This document shows positions 37,429 through 51,152 of a stretch of 64,000 bases of DNA, in pieces. The DNA is from Polyodon spathula (taxonomy: Eukaryota > Chordata > Actinopteri > Acipenseriformes > Polyodontidae). The notes under the pieces are model-generated. The model had not been told where the DNA came from, did no database searches, and worked only from the letters and a program-made list of their open reading frames with translations. The DNA lies in NCBI RefSeq assembly GCF_017654505.1, contig NC_054553.1, positions 1,478,501 to 1,542,500 on the forward strand. Reading direction: 5' to 3'. The translations under genes were made by a program, and so were the position numbers. Within the stretch, counting starts at the first letter, position 1, and each line of letters starts with the position of its first letter.

Positions 37429-40400
37429 TCAGATGCATTTGAAACAGTCACCTAAGTGAGTTGAATGTTCTGTAGCTACAGTATAATTACAATATTTTTA
37501 ATTTTTACTATAAATGGCCTGATTACATTTTAAATGTCTCCCATGCAGCTAAATTATAGTTTTGTTTTTGAGGCTCTGGTCGACCTTGGCCTATGCAAAG
37601 GTTATACCTGGGAGCAGAAACTGTGACTGGGGACTGCTTTGCCATGCCTGATAACCCTTTTTAGATTGTCTTCAGAGCATGATGTCAGCTGCTACAGGTC
37701 CAGCTTTGACTTCTTGCATAAATATAAAACAGCCTTTCTTTTCAGTTGTAATCTGCAGAGATGCCCTGTAGGCAGGCTGCTCCTGGGAGTGTTTTCATGT
37801 GCGCTGGTCACTGCTGCTGTCATACCTTGTAAATCTTGCTGTCTGCTATTAATTTGTCATGGCCTTGATGGTTTGATGCTGTCTCAGCCAGACACCTGTC
37901 TCATAGTGAAATACTGCGTGTTTGTTTCTGAAAATGCACCGATCAGAAAACAATAAAGAAATACTCTATGAGTCTGGTGCACCATTGGCTGAGGGTAGCG
38001 GTGGACCTTGCAGAGTAAAAAGGACAGTCTTTTGTTTCCTGAAGCGCTGATCAGCATTCAGCGGGCCTTGAAAGACAACAAAGTCTCACACATGTCTAAA
38101 TCCTTGCTAATTATTTAGCAATTTTTCCAAATGTGTAATCTGTGAAATGAGAACATGGTGCACGTATCAATCCAGCCGAATAGACAACACAGCCTTCTCC
38201 TAGTCCTCATCATGGCTTTGATAGAGGTGTGTTTGTTATATAGACTTGGCTTAAGACAGCGGGTCACCAGGAGCACAGGAGTAGGTTGAGTTAATGTCTG
38301 AGCTCATACAGCTAATACAATTATGCAGCGCATTGCCACATTTCCTACCCACATCTCAAGCTGTAAATGACTTGCTTGTAAATGATCACTGACATTTACA
38401 AGCCTGCAGCTGGGTATCGACATACTCAGCGATCCACAGATGGAGCCTGTGATAAAATTGGGTTAAATGGGAGATAAAGACTCCAAAAAAGTCAGCTGTT
38501 CTCGCACGTAATAAATTACGACACCTCCATTAATATCCTTTATTTGGGCAATTTTACATGCAGCTCACAGAATACTGTGACTGTCATTACATTATCACTG
38601 CAGGACATTGGAGTTCACTTCAAGTCACGTTCTTTAATTCTCTTCCTCCAAGCTGTAGTTGATGTGAATTGTCTTCTATAAACAGGATTACAAAAAAAAA
38701 AAAAAAAAAACACACCAGAGGTTGACATTTAAACTGTCATTTGTCCAAACATATTGTCATTGCTTGAATCTACCCGAGGACTACTAGAAATTGCCTGTCA
38801 TTTATTTTTAAAGATGCAACAATGAGGAGGGAATGACAAGGTAGAAATTATATTATAATGAGGAATGGGAAGAATGAGGATTGAAAATGAAATGAACCTC
38901 TTCTGGCTTGTGAAGGATAGTCCGCTGCTTAGCAGATGGTAGGCTTCATGGTATACCCCAAGGTAACAATTCAAAGCAAATGGGCGTATTTGTCATCTGA
39001 AAGTTGTATTATTAATTTGTCAACAGGAATGTATTTGCTTTCTAGTCTGATTTAACACAAGACAGGCCGTCTCTCTTTGAAATGATTAAGCAGTGTCATA
39101 CTACATCATATTATATGATGCCCCCCCCGTATATGATCTAAAATAATAAACAGGCCACCCTCTCCTTGATATTACTGGTATTTTATTTTCAAGATAAGGA
39201 AAGGCATTGGTTTTTAAATGCTGAGTATGCAGAGTAACACTTGCAAGACTGGGTGATTCAAATGTGACGGGCACTTTGCCGTATGTGAGAAAAACATGCT
39301 GTATTCGAGTTGTTCTCTGGGGAGAAGCATAACCAGGCGATTTGTTTAAAAAGGTTCCTTGTATTGCAGAAACAGCACTGAATTACCCCCTCACCTCGTT
39401 ACAGCAATGTCCCTCCAGTTCTCCTTGGAAACATGTAAGCAGAAAATGATTATTCCAGGAACTACCTTCCAGTCTCCGGACATATCCGCCTCTCCATCTC
39501 AATTCATAATGCTGTAATAAACAGCTTGACTATATTCACTCAGTTTCGCTTGAGCGTTAGCTTCAAGGCCTAGAACTCTCAGACCAAGTATAATGTAAGA
39601 GGAGCAGCACGGTAGTCCAAATATTCTGACTGATTACTTCCTATACCATGTTCCTTTTGTAAAATATGACCACAGGCAGACAATGTTATTGTCTTGTACT
39701 GCAGTAGTAGTCGTAGTGGTGATACTGGTAGCACTAACACCATTTCAAAACCAGCTGTTTGACATGAGTCCTGTTTGAATAAACTGCAGAATCCATTTAT
39801 ATAAATGGTTATATAAATAGCAATACAATATATTCACCACTGTAGACCTTGCAGAAGATGAAAGACAGGGCACATTAGGTGTAGCTCTGCTCAATTAGAT
39901 TTTGTAAAATAAATAAGTGCTATAGGAGAAAAACCAAATCCCTTTAATCTGTTGTATTGCTATTTCCTACAAGTTATGTATTCCTCAAAGAAATGCAATT
40001 AGCTGTTTTCTGTCATACATGAGTTTTACAGTAAAGATGCCACGGAAGTGTTGAAAGTCTTGATACATTCTCATTAACAGTGCGGTGGTGTTGCTATTGT
40101 AAAGAAGAAGAAAAACAGCTTTACTTACTTAGGCTTTAGTGTCATTCTCAACTCAGAATCACTGTTTAGTTGAAGTGTGTTGAAGTGTTTAACATGTTGC
40201 AAGTGTGCAGCCCCATCTACAGAGCTTAAAACATCTTCATTCTGCTCTGTGCTGGAAAGGATGGGTTTCGCAACTGCTTTGTAGCTTCTTGCAACAAAGA
40301 AAAGCTACATTTCACAGTACAAATACACAGGGAAAAACTTCAATAATGATTTGACAAGAGTACTAGAGCTAATGAGAGACAAGAAATGGCAAAAGCACTT

Positions 40401-43400
40401 ATTCTTATACCAGGGTTGGACTGCATATCATCCATAAGACAAAAACAGCTCCAAAATAAAGATGCAAATTGTGGAGGTTACGCATATTGTGTCGTAACCT
40501 TCCCAACGGCACAGGTGATATTAACGTATTAATCATAATTACATCACTTGCTTAAGACAACAGCAAATTAATATTGAATTGCTGAGTACGCTTATAAAAT
40601 GCAGAACAGGGATTTCTCCTTGATGCTATCCACTAAAGCAAGAAGGCTCATTAAACCAGGTGGAGTGCTACATGATGCCTGCACTGCCTTTGTACACATT
40701 TCCTTTGCCCAAAGCAAAACTTTATGTTCCATGAAACTTTACAGGTTAGTAGCATTTTTGCTGATGGGGTCTGGTTACCCCAAAACAAATAACACGCTGT
40801 AATGTGTATACACTATAAGGTCACTTTCCAAGGTCATAAGTTTGAAACAAACCACAGCCTTAAAATTAGCTTAAATTAATAATATTGTATTCCAGTCAAA
40901 CGTTATAAATACCATCTGTGTTTTGAATTATGGGCCAATCCCATGGACATTGCTAATAAATTATTTAGAAAGGCAAAATTACACAGAATGTGGGTATGCA
41001 TAATAACAGACATACAGTATTAAAAGCAGACAAGAGTGCTGGATTAAAATCCCCAATTATCCACAGTGAAGCATAATTACCAACGACTACTTTTTTAACA
41101 AAGTGCTTGTTAAATGTCCATTTAAGACACTCCGAGATGTAATAGTATTTTTTACTCTTTGACCTCGGGCACATCCTCCCCTGTTGTAAGGATAATGTGG
41201 TGTCAGCAGCCTGTTGTCTGTGGTCACATTCTGGCTGCTAATGATGAGATAATGCCTTTGGCAGTGAATAGGGATGATCAGTACAGTTCCAGTGCTGTCA
41301 AGCTTGCAGTCGGAAGTCTTTTTACCTCAGTGTTGAAGATCATCTTGTGAATGTTTCTGACCTGGGATTAATTTATTGGTATGGCCATTTTTGGTATCAT
41401 ACTAACCATTGACCAGGAAGGACTGCCTGGGTTGTGCTTTAGCATAACATATATTGGCCACAGCATGTATTCACTATAACATGTATCCAGAAGCAAATAA
41501 GCCCCACAGAGGGGGGTGAGCTGAAGGTGAGAGGCCAGTGAGAAAGACCAGCATCCTTCTCCTCTGCCTCCTCCTCCACACAGCTGGAATCAGGGACACC
41601 ACCTTACTCAAAGTGCAGTTTAAAAGCACTCTACCGTCCGCTACTTCATTATATTACCTTTGTTAATACAATCTGACAGTTATTTACAGTGGGGACATTT
41701 TCAAGAGCAAGCCCTCATAAAAGGACTCTAATTGTCGGATTAAAAAGCTGCCACATCTTTTTCTTTTAACATGTAGAATTTCAGAAAACAAGCAAATACA
41801 TCCATAAGCAAATTGAACCAGAGCCCATACCCTTAAATTAATGTCTACTGTTTTCAAGCAAGAGAGCACAAAATATTACTGAGACAAGTGCTCTTATCTA
41901 CATGCTTTATGGAGAGTTATTGCTGGTTTCATTAGGCTACCTTTACTAAATTACAAAATCCAATAGGCCCATGCTAATACAGACTTCCATTTTAGCAAAA
42001 GGAAACAACCAAAAGGGTTGCAGACTGCAAACAAATGCCTTTGAAAATGAATAATTGCCAGTGCTTCATTCACCCCTTTCGGGTGTGGGTCAGGTTCCAA
42101 ACTTTAGTCCCATTAAGAGGATGGGTGCTTTTATAAAGTCTGGAAACTAAAGAAGCAGGTTTAGAAACCGAGACACCTGCACCGGCTCCTGCAGGCTGGT
42201 TTGAATATGAGCTGCCATGACTATATTGTGTACATTTTAAACACAGCCTCAGCAGTGTAGGTACGTTACAAAAAAAATGTAATATGCACATATCATTTCT
42301 ATTACAGAATTAATACCAGCCATTACCCTGTTCTACTCTGAACCCAGTCTTTAAGTAGGGAACCACCCAATTGAATTGGCACTCGTCTGTTGATCGCTTC
42401 AGCTCTTTTTATATCTGGCAATGGTTTTGGCAGAATTAAAATTTTCAACTTGACAAGCAGCTGTGAAGGGAAAACAAACAGTCAGGTTGAAACGGCAGCA
42501 AACTGTCTGAATCCTCATAGCAGTTTAGTGTGCTCATCTTACTCAGCACTGACAGTATGGGTAACTCCTTCAAAACTAATCCTGTCCCCTCCTGTAGCAT
42601 GATCTCTATAACCTTGTCTATTTCTATTAAGTGTTGCAACATGAATCCAAAGTCAACATAATGTACATGAAGGTGGACCTTAACTATCTTTGGTGACTTA
42701 GGGTTTAGCATGAACATTTAGTAAATCCACCATTTACTATCAAAACATATTTGCATTCAGCTGTGTGACCATCTACAGTGAAAAACACTTATTATTGTGT
42801 GTGTGTGTCCCTTCTATTAGTTCAACATAAGTCTGTCACTGGAATTCTCAGTACGCAGGCTGTTATGCAGAGTGGAGAGTCAGCAGTAATTTTACAAAAA
42901 AAAAAACCCAAAAAACTGTTAATGGGCCAACAAATACCCACAAAATAGCCGTCTGTGATTTTTAATAATAAATCCTGGATCTCTCTGAACCAGCCATTGT
43001 CTGGCAGCCAGTTGTTGTATAGCTAGCTACTGCATACTGCATGGTTCTTAAAGGTTCACAATAACACATTGAGTTGTGAGGGGAGAGAAAAACACAGGAT
43101 GTAGATCAGACGCATGCAAACAAAAAGAACATTACTGTGGTGGCCTCCCCATTAAAATCATTTACCCTTTGGTTGAAAGTGTGATTTTACATTGAACATA
43201 GCGCCACATGGTGGTCAAGCACTGAGTTCATATTTCATTTACTGTGCAGACTGCAGATTCTGTTTCTTCTTATTTACATTTACACTTACTCATACAATTA
43301 AAAGACATCTTCATTAGCTTGCACCACAGCAATATGCAGGAATACACTGAATCTTTAAAGCGTGATTGAAAACGCCCTTTCCCAGAGGGGATGAAGTTGC

Positions 43401-43613
43401 AATCAATAAACAACTTCTCCAAAACGCTCTTTATCTGCCACAATGCTTACTGTTTTCACAGTACGCTCCCGGTAACAGGAACATCTCCAAATCCCATTGG
43501 TGGAGCTGCATCTCGTGCGCATTGCCAAAGCAGCATCGAGAGTCTAGTATGGGTTAAGCCACCCTATTCCTGTGCAAATATTAAGCATAAATTAATTAAA
43601 CTTTTTTGTTTAA
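37429..43613. other. No gene seen; possible conserved noncoding DNA
   Basis: More than 6 kb free of recognised transposons and, apart from A runs at 38691-38710 and 42895-42906, free of simple repeats. The segment 38090-38640 has even composition, few simple repeats and a perfect 10-bp stem at 38375-38402, which is typical of conserved noncoding elements. Conservation itself cannot be seen from one sequence. Confidence 0.5.
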
Positions 43614-43655
43614 TATACATCTATATATATCTATATCTATATCTATATATATATA
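43614..43655. repeat. TA/TATC-rich microsatellite
   Basis: Mixed TATA and ATCTAT units immediately before the hAT-like terminus. Confidence 0.9.
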
Positions 43656-44298
43656 GGGATGTCAATTAATCACAGTTAACTTCTGCGATTAACGTATAAA
43701 TTTTTTGAATGCACATTAATCGCAAATGACGCCAATTAAGATGAGTTAGCAGCTGTCAGCCCACTAAATAGTTCTCAATCTCCAATCTCAACCTGAGCTT
43801 GTGACTTGTTGTACCCAGCCCTTGCAGTCTGAGTACCGAATAGATACTCTGCCTGAAAACTCTCTTACCTACTTGACCTCACCTGACCGCTCTGAATCAA
43901 TTACTCCTTAGGACGAGGGTAAGCACTATTCTCTGCCTAATATAGGTAGAATATGCTAACACTGTTAGTTTCAAATAGGTGGATACCATTGTTTTGTATG
44001 CATGAACAACACAGCACTAAGCTTTTAGAATAGGACTATGCTCTTAAAGGAAAGGATTGTGTTTTACACTAAGATTGGTTTTAAATTGAGAATGTGTATT
44101 CTTCATAAACATAGTCTCTCCAGAGGAGGCTGATATCCTTTTATAATTATTGCCATGACTGTTTTTTTGTTCTTCTTAGAAGATCTATCAGGTTGCTTAA
44201 ACTCATTTCACTTGAGCCCAGAGCACGAATATATAATCCACCAAGAGCTGGAACCCTCCTGTGCTTACCCTTAAACAAACGTGACAGGATGTTTATTT

Positions 44299-44323
44299 AA
44301 AAAAAAAAAAAAAAAAAAAAAAA
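44299..44323. repeat. A homopolymer inside the hAT remnant
   Basis: About 24 A, shortly before the BED finger frame. Confidence 0.95.
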
Positions 44324-44338
44324 CTTTCTGATGGTTCA

Positions 44339-44596
44339 TTGGATGGAAAGAGGGTTACTTGTATCTACTGTCAAAGTGAATTCCAGTGTGACAGAAGTGC
44401 ATCTAGTCTGCTGTACCACCTGCGTGCTAAACATGCTTTCACTTCTCACAATACACTCTTAGTAGTTCTTCTTCTAGAGACAACAACAACAACAAATGAA
44501 ACCCGTCAGTTTCAAAATTCTCTTCTAGAAATTCAGGATCGCTGCAAACCCATGAATCAAGCTAAGTACGATACTATAACCAGTGCTGCTGGATAG
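44339..44596 (+). pseudogene. hAT-family transposase, N-terminal BED zinc finger fragment
   Basis: BED fingers bind DNA at the element ends in hAT transposases and in the ZBED genes derived from them. The 85-codon frame starts MDGKRVTCIYCQSEF and has Cys8, Cys11, His27 and His32, a C-x2-C-x15-H-x4-H finger, with the typical LLYHLRAKH segment. The later stretch MNQAKYDTITSAA resembles the conserved link to the transposase core. The frame then stops at TAG (44594-44596). In another frame, directly after it, IATNCRPANIVAF continues the family pattern, so a frameshift separates the two parts. The catalytic RNase H-like core and dimerisation domain are absent, so the copy is dead. The insertion-rich Leu/Thr stretch between finger and link also looks decayed. 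Confidence 0.72.
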
Positions 44597-44650
44597 CTAC
44601 CAACTGCAGACCAGCTAACATAGTAGCTTTTTTTATTTCAATAACCACAT

Positions 44651-44961
44651 TTAATTTTAGGCAATATTATTTACAATTATGGAGGCTTTGACCGTGTCTA
44701 TTTTGATTTAGTTAGGCAGTTTCAAGTTATTAATAAAAGATAATGTAACATTATTATTGTTATTATTATTTAAATGACAGCTTATGATTAAAGGAAACTG
44801 ATCATTGTAAATACAGTAGGGTGAGTAATAAATTGACTCAAATGTGATTTAGCAGTGGGTTCAAACAATTTAACAGCAATGCTGGATTGTAAATAAATAT
44901 AAAACTATAAAGAAAATCCAGAAATAGGAGAACAAGGTTTCTATGCTGGGTTGTTTTTTGG
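44651..44961. other. No gene seen
   Basis: AT-rich DNA, possibly residual transposon sequence, with short TTA repeats at 44751-44770. Confidence 0.55.

Positions 44962-45022
<61 letters not shown>
44962..45022. repeat. (AAT)n microsatellite
   Basis: About 20 trinucleotide units. On the minus strand they give the poly-Leu part of a 123-codon frame that is not a gene. Confidence 0.97.
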
Positions 45023-45024
<2 letters not shown>

Positions 45025-45837
45025 TGTTGCTTTTAGTTACAGAATTAGATAGAATACAGAGCTCAATGAAATAAGAATTCCTGTATATAGATGTCACAAC
45101 TGCTTCTGACACTGGCAGGTATGCGGAGCGCTTGCTGCCAATATAAGGGCTGTCATGCCAGGTTTGCTCAGTGGGTGTGATGAAAAAACAACATGATAAA
45201 TCCTTACTGTATAATTTGAATGATTTCATTGCTGTCATCAAAGGGTTACCTTAATCCCCGAGAGTCCAGCCTCTGCTTAATTATATCAGAAAGCTCTGAC
45301 ATCCTAATGTGGAGATCAGGTGCAGGGCATCCCTTCAGAGACACATATTACAGAGACAAGTTCCCAGCCTTCCATTGCACTAAAATAACAGCATAGTGTT
45401 TGTAGCTTTTTGATCATTTAACTCCTGCTAAACCAGACCATTATCCTTGTAAATAGGTATGGCTCATACATGATAATTTCTTCTGTCATTTCCATTTTCT
45501 TCTGACACATTCATTCCAAATGCTTTTGGTTACAACAGCAATTAAAAATGTGACCCTTGTTAACCCATTTAATATCTCCACTTTAATGAAGTGTGTTGAG
45601 TTGATTGCATTTTATTTACCAGGTATTGGCACAATATGAGCAAGTATTTCCCTTGTGTATTGAACAATGGCAATTTCAATATATATCCAAAGTAATTTCT
45701 TTTCATGCTGAAATGCCAGTGGTGGGTGGAAAGGGGTTACATTTATTAAAGTGACAATACATGTGATTCATAGAAAGCAAATCCCAAAGCTCATTTGGGC
45801 ATTAGTATATATTATGTATTTTTATATTGGTTGGTTT

Positions 45838-46000
45838 GGGTCCCCAGTGGCTCACACAGTAAAAGGCATGGCACAGAATCTCACTGATCTCTGCACTTCC
45901 TCAGGGCTAGCCAGGACAAATTGTCTGGGGTTGGATCGCCCTCTACTTGTCAGGCACCAGACCATCCCAGGTGGAGGCGAGTCAGGCACGCTTTAAGGTT
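45838..46000 (+). mobile_element. Old, diverged SINE copy
   Basis: GGGTCCCCAGTGGCTCACAC followed by AGTAAAAGGC aligns with the head of the SINE at 13254 (GGCTCCCGAGTGGCGCATCC, AGTAAAGGC) at roughly 80% identity. Downstream GGGTTGGATCGCCC lies where the B box would be. The body has diverged or belongs to a related family. Confidence 0.5.
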
Positions 46001-46402
46001 TTAGAGGGCTTTACCATATATTACTGACATCATGTTCAGTAAGCATAAAGTTTTAGCAGTGTCACTTTTGCAGGCCTGTCTATCATCCTCTAAAAAAACA
46101 CCAATTATCCTGCAGCTGGGCTGGGATTACCACATGTTCAAATTGACAATGCCTACCTTGTAATTTTTGATGTTTAAGATGGCAGCCCTTTTTTTCTGTC
46201 TGACAGCCACCCTAACCTGGGTCTCATGTTCTGCCCAAGCCATGCTTTTCACAGCGGAAAGACAGAAACCATGGCAATGAGCTGAGGCAGCCTGGCAGAG
46301 TCTTGCCGCTTCACTGGATTTGGTGCATGATCAGATCAGCCGCTTCACTGGACACACTGCTTCTCTGGCCATGAAGGCAAATGTAATAATATCCAGAGGA
46401 CT

Positions 46403-46439
46403 ATATATATATATATATATATAGAGGAGAGTATATTAT

Positions 46440-46532
<93 letters not shown>
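46403..46532. repeat. (TA)n and (GA)n microsatellites
   Basis: About ten TA units at 46403-46424, then a GA tract at 46440-46532 with one GACA interruption. The GA tract yields a Ser-Leu minus-strand frame. Confidence 0.97.
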
Positions 46533-46534
<2 letters not shown>

Positions 46535-49254
46535 TTTATGACCACCTTTCATAGAAATACACTGCACAGTAATTTTCAGACTCATTTGCCCATAAACAAA
46601 TTGATACGAAATCAAGGAACCCTGTTGTTTGCAGCTCTTTAGCTTTGCCGGCTCAGCATGCAGAGTCTCTAGTGTGGTTTCAGCAATTATACAGCCTCAC
46701 AGGACTGGCTCCAATATTACATGTGTTTAATAGAAAATATTAGTGCTGCATACCAGCTAGCTTATCTGATGTGTCTTCCAATTTCTTAATGCAATAATAT
46801 TTTTGCAACTTGGATATTCTCTTCATGTGAAAAGAAAGCGCAAAAGACACAGTTATGTCTGCCCTTGGCATGTCTTCTGTTTGATTTTAACATTCAATCA
46901 AGACCATAATTTGCCCATGTCCAGTAAAATGGTGCTGCTTTGTACTGTAGAATTCCTTTCTACAGCAGTTGACAATCTCTTCTTTCCCAACATTATTTTA
47001 CTGTACTGTTTTTTTTCCATCTTTCAACATATGTAAGTACTAATATGTACAGGGGTGGATACAAGTTACATCAGGACATTATATGTATGATTGCAATGTG
47101 TTTATTAAAAGAGGGTTCAAATGTAAATGTTATCCATATCCATGGTGTGTATAGTGGGATATACTGCACAGAGACTATGACTGGAGTAATATATTGCCAA
47201 CTATTGTGCTTATGAACATTCTGATTAAATGTACTGATCTGAACTAGCATAATGAACACACCTTTAATAAAGTAATTTGACATGTTTAACAAACCGTTTA
47301 TATAATTATCTTGGAGGAATCATTAGTTTATTTTAAATTATTTCATCCTCTAAGCTACATATATTTCATACTTAATACATAAAACTAGCTACCCTTGGAA
47401 GCACTATTGTGCACCATAAATAACCCTGAAAGACTTTATTTTCAGGAATGTAAAACCATTTTTTTTTCAATGAAAATGTCTCACTTAATGTCTACGCTGG
47501 TAAAAACACCAGCAGTGCAGTATAAACTGTCCTTAATTCAACATTCACCGCTTCTGCAATTCTTTAGTTAAATATGAAATGCTCTGGTGGTCTTCATAAT
47601 ATCCATCCCAGTCCATCATACTTCATACAATGCATTATTCTTTGCTCTGCTCCATACATTACAGCAGCAACACATGGGAGTACATTATGGACAACTAATA
47701 AAAAACAGGATCCACTCGGTAAGGACCATCGGAATCTGTTTGATGAGGAATAAAGGGGAGAAAAAAAATGACATACAGTATGAGTAAGTACTGTATTAGT
47801 ACAGCAAACTTGTGGCTTAGTTAGGAACACTTTATGCAAAGTGTTCACAAATCATATTGCAAAGCTACATGTTACAGTGTGTTAAATGTATAATATGATT
47901 ATGTGTTTGTCCTATACATTTTGTTAGATACTCACACCTGGTTGGTTTTATTTTTAGAACATGGCACTTGGGGACGTAGTGTTATATATAACAATCCCCA
48001 TTGAATTAGACAGGTTCAGCAATTTATTTTGCTGCTGGTAATGTGGCTGTGTTTTACTGACAGCCTCTATCTGCACAATGTTATTTAGACTCTGTTGCAA
48101 AGTGTATTTCTCACGCCTATTTGTCATTAGAGAAGGGCTTGGGTGGAACCTGAGATGACCTTTCACTTTACACCCTACAGTCCAGGAGGATGGGAGAAGA
48201 GAAGAAGAAGAAAAACAAAGCAAATAGATGAATGCAGTCATTGAAGAATAAACCAAAGGGCATGTGGGCAACAGAGCATGAAATGATGCACCATCCAGTT
48301 ACTGTCTCCTTGTTAGCCATTAGAAAAACAGCTTGAGGCAAGACTGGGAATTAGGAAACTAAATATAAAACACTGAGTTTCATATAGTCATATATACAGT
48401 AACAGACTGAGTTATCACAGATTTCTGGACAAATCCAAAACCACCTTAACATTCCTCTAAAATGCACAATAGCTCCAAAATATAATCTGCATTATACAAT
48501 AGACTTGCTCAATAGACAGTTCCTGACCTGCCTGACAACAGCTGAACCTTCTTCCCAGACTGAGAACCACATTCAAATAGGTTAACCATTATGAACATTT
48601 GTATCTTCTATGATTCCGTCGATATTACCATATTTTGCAGAATGATTTGATAACCCCCCTCACTCGTGGTTGTGGGTTTTATGGAAATTAACATATTGCT
48701 AACAGTCTGCTTAATAAAATACCCTGCTATTCAGTCCATGCATATTTATACATGTGTGTTTCTTTTTAGTACGCTTTGTTCAGGTAGTAGATCATGCAGC
48801 AGCCACATGGAACTTGGGATTTCGCCAGAGCATCAAGGTTAATGCCACTGACCTCCTTCAAGTGCTGTGAGATCAGTACAGTTGAAAAACAAAAAGACTG
48901 TGTCACAATGAAAAGCCAGCGACTCTGCCAGCAGAGCACCCTCTGCACAATGTGGCGTTATCTATAGCGACACAAGTATAGATGGATTTAGTCAGGGTTG
49001 TAAAAATAAATATTTCAGTCTGACATCTTCTGACCAAAAGGTAATTCTGAAACTTTTAAATCAAGAAGTTCATGCTGCACTGGCCTTTGATTTCCCGCTG
49101 ACCTGCATAGACTAGAAATGCTTATAATTTTGCCAGGCAATTTGCCAGGCAACGTTTGCAATTTCCATTAAGATTTGAGGCTTTCTAAATGAGTTAGCAG
49201 TAAGCAGTTATGCACCTTTGGTCGCTTCACTACAAAAAAGCAATCATTGCACTC
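46533..49254. other. No gene seen
   Basis: About 2.7 kb of unique DNA; no repeat family or coding domain recognised. Confidence 0.6.
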
Positions 49255-49665
49255 GAGAATGTGCAAGTAGGCGGATCCCAGGACTTAATGACAGGAGCTA
49301 TGATGACAGGTTAAAATAATACAATCTCTTCAACCTAGAAAAAAGAAGGGAACAAGGGGACTTGATTGAAGTCGTTAAAATCTTAAATGATCTAGATAAA
49401 ATTAACCCAAGACACTGCTTCAAATTTAGCACAGAGAGAAGAACAAGAGGGCACAAGGGGAAGCTGAGTGAAAGCAAGTTTAGAACAGAAGGTTGGAAGC
49501 ACTTTCTTACACAGAGTTATAAATGCATGGGATAGCCTACCACTGTCTAAAACACTGGGCACATTTAAAAAAGGAGTAGATTTTGTCCTCCCAGTAGCGG
49601 AGAATGGTGTGCTAACAAGGGACTAGCCTTTTCTCCTTCTCAGACTTCTATTCTTATGTAGGATG
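49255..49665 (+). pseudogene. CR1-like LINE reverse transcriptase, C-terminal remnant
   Basis: The end of the open reading frame 2 product of CR1-type LINEs is recognisable by the string around EKRREQGDLIEVVKILNDL, followed at the right distance by a Thr-Arg-Gly-His motif (RRTRGHKGKL). The family's Phe-Phe-x-Gln-Arg and Asn-x-Trp-Asn-x-Leu-Pro region is represented by FLTQSYKCMG. Several in-frame stops and changes of frame interrupt it. The fingers, palm and endonuclease domains are missing, as expected for 5'-truncated LINE copies. The 3' noncoding part is short and no target duplication is visible. Confidence 0.72.
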
Positions 49666-50004
49666 AACATTTATAAACAGCTTGTGTACCCACAGCAGTT
49701 GTCTGCTTATTTATGTTTTGCTTTCATTTAGCCAATTTCCTCATGGGCACAAAAGCTCTTCAGTCCATGCACATGCATGTAGTGTGCACAATAACAAAAA
49801 AATAACAAAAAAAACACTACTGTTTAGAGGACCCAGCGGACTCAGAGCTGTTTAACAATGCAGATGTAAAGGTTTGTGTTTGTAGATGAAGAGTCATTAG
49901 GAATTTCATTGTCAGCATTGCTTGTAAATGATTACCTTACAGAACTCAGTCAGCTGCAGAGTATAAAGCACAGGTCATAAAAACAGCAATGTCGCTACAG
50001 CTTT

Positions 50005-50006
<2 letters not shown>
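49666..50006. other. No gene seen
   Basis: Unique DNA between the LINE remnant and a T homopolymer. Confidence 0.55.

Positions 50007-50038
<32 letters not shown>
50007..50038. repeat. T homopolymer, about 32 bases
   Basis: The longest T run in the window. Confidence 0.96.
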
Positions 50039-50041
<3 letters not shown>

Positions 50042-51060
50042 TCTTCGTCTTTTACCAAGCGTGCAATGATTTCAGTGATTTACAATGCGGCAGAGATTAT
50101 CCACAGTGCTTGTTTCTCTTTTCCCAGCAGAGCTAATTCTATTTGAATTTGTTGCTTCAGCAGTCAAGGTAAAATAGTATATGTGGATCTACGGTACATT
50201 TAATATACTGATTTAATTATCTATCTAAAATTATTGTATGGCGGCAAAAGAAATCACGTTGTCCATCATATTATAATTATGGAACAGAGTATCATACAAA
50301 CATGTTGAATGGGTAATGCTGATTTCATTTGCCAATGTAAAGTGTAAAGAAAAACCTTGTTTTTCTTCTGTTCTTTGTGTATTTGAACTACACACTCTGG
50401 CCACACTTCTCTTGGGCACCGAACCTCAAGCCACAGAGAGGAGTCTCCTGCTGCATTATCATTGCTGTTAATCACCACCCCTTCTTGGCTAACCAGCTTG
50501 TACCTTTGTGATTTTGTGATTTTGAATTTCTAACATTGATGTATTCGGAACGCACTCAACGAAGGAAAGATTTATTTTGGTTTCTGTACACTTACAGTAG
50601 TTCCCAGGGATGCAGTGTCATCGAGAGATGACCCCAGAGCGTGTGACAAGCCTGACGGGTGAAAGGGAGTTAGAATGATTCATTGACAAAACTACACTCA
50701 CGATGTTTGTAACAAATGAGGGAAGTGAGATTATTTTCTATAGCGTTGCAGGAGCTAAGCATCTATTTTTATATCGGTGTTGTGGTACTTAACCCTTGTC
50801 TAGTGCTGGGGAGCAGCAGAATGAGATTGACCTCAAAAGCCATGTACTGCAAGACACAGTTTACAGGAAACATTACATTATTTTACTCAACCATTACTAA
50901 ATAGAACAAGGAACACGTTTCACATACAAAAAAATACAATTATTTAAGTAATAGGACCCAAAGAAGAGGGCTTTACCACCTGGTGAGGGCCATTTCTTGC
51001 CGAAGACAAAATGATAAAGCCCTCGTATGATGGTTCTATTACAATTAGAAGATGGATAGA
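50039..51060. other. No gene seen
   Basis: Unique DNA with short open frames only. Confidence 0.6.
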
Positions 51061-51073
51061 TATATTATATATA

Positions 51074-51127
<54 letters not shown>

Positions 51128-51152
51128 ATATATATTATATATCTATATATAC
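51061..51152. repeat. (TA)n microsatellite with interruptions
   Basis: TA tracts broken by an A run and ATTATA steps. Confidence 0.96.

Larger units (their letters stand above)
43656..44650 (+). mobile_element. Truncated hAT DNA transposon
   Basis: The left end AGGGATGTCAATTAATCACAG and the following ATTAATCGCA-type words (about 43656-43735) resemble the ATTAATCG-rich termini of vertebrate hAT elements. A BED zinc finger frame begins at 44339. Sequence resembling transposase fades out after about 44640, and no matching right terminus was found. This is a 5' fragment or an internally deleted copy. It inserted at or beside a TA-rich microsatellite. Confidence 0.6.
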
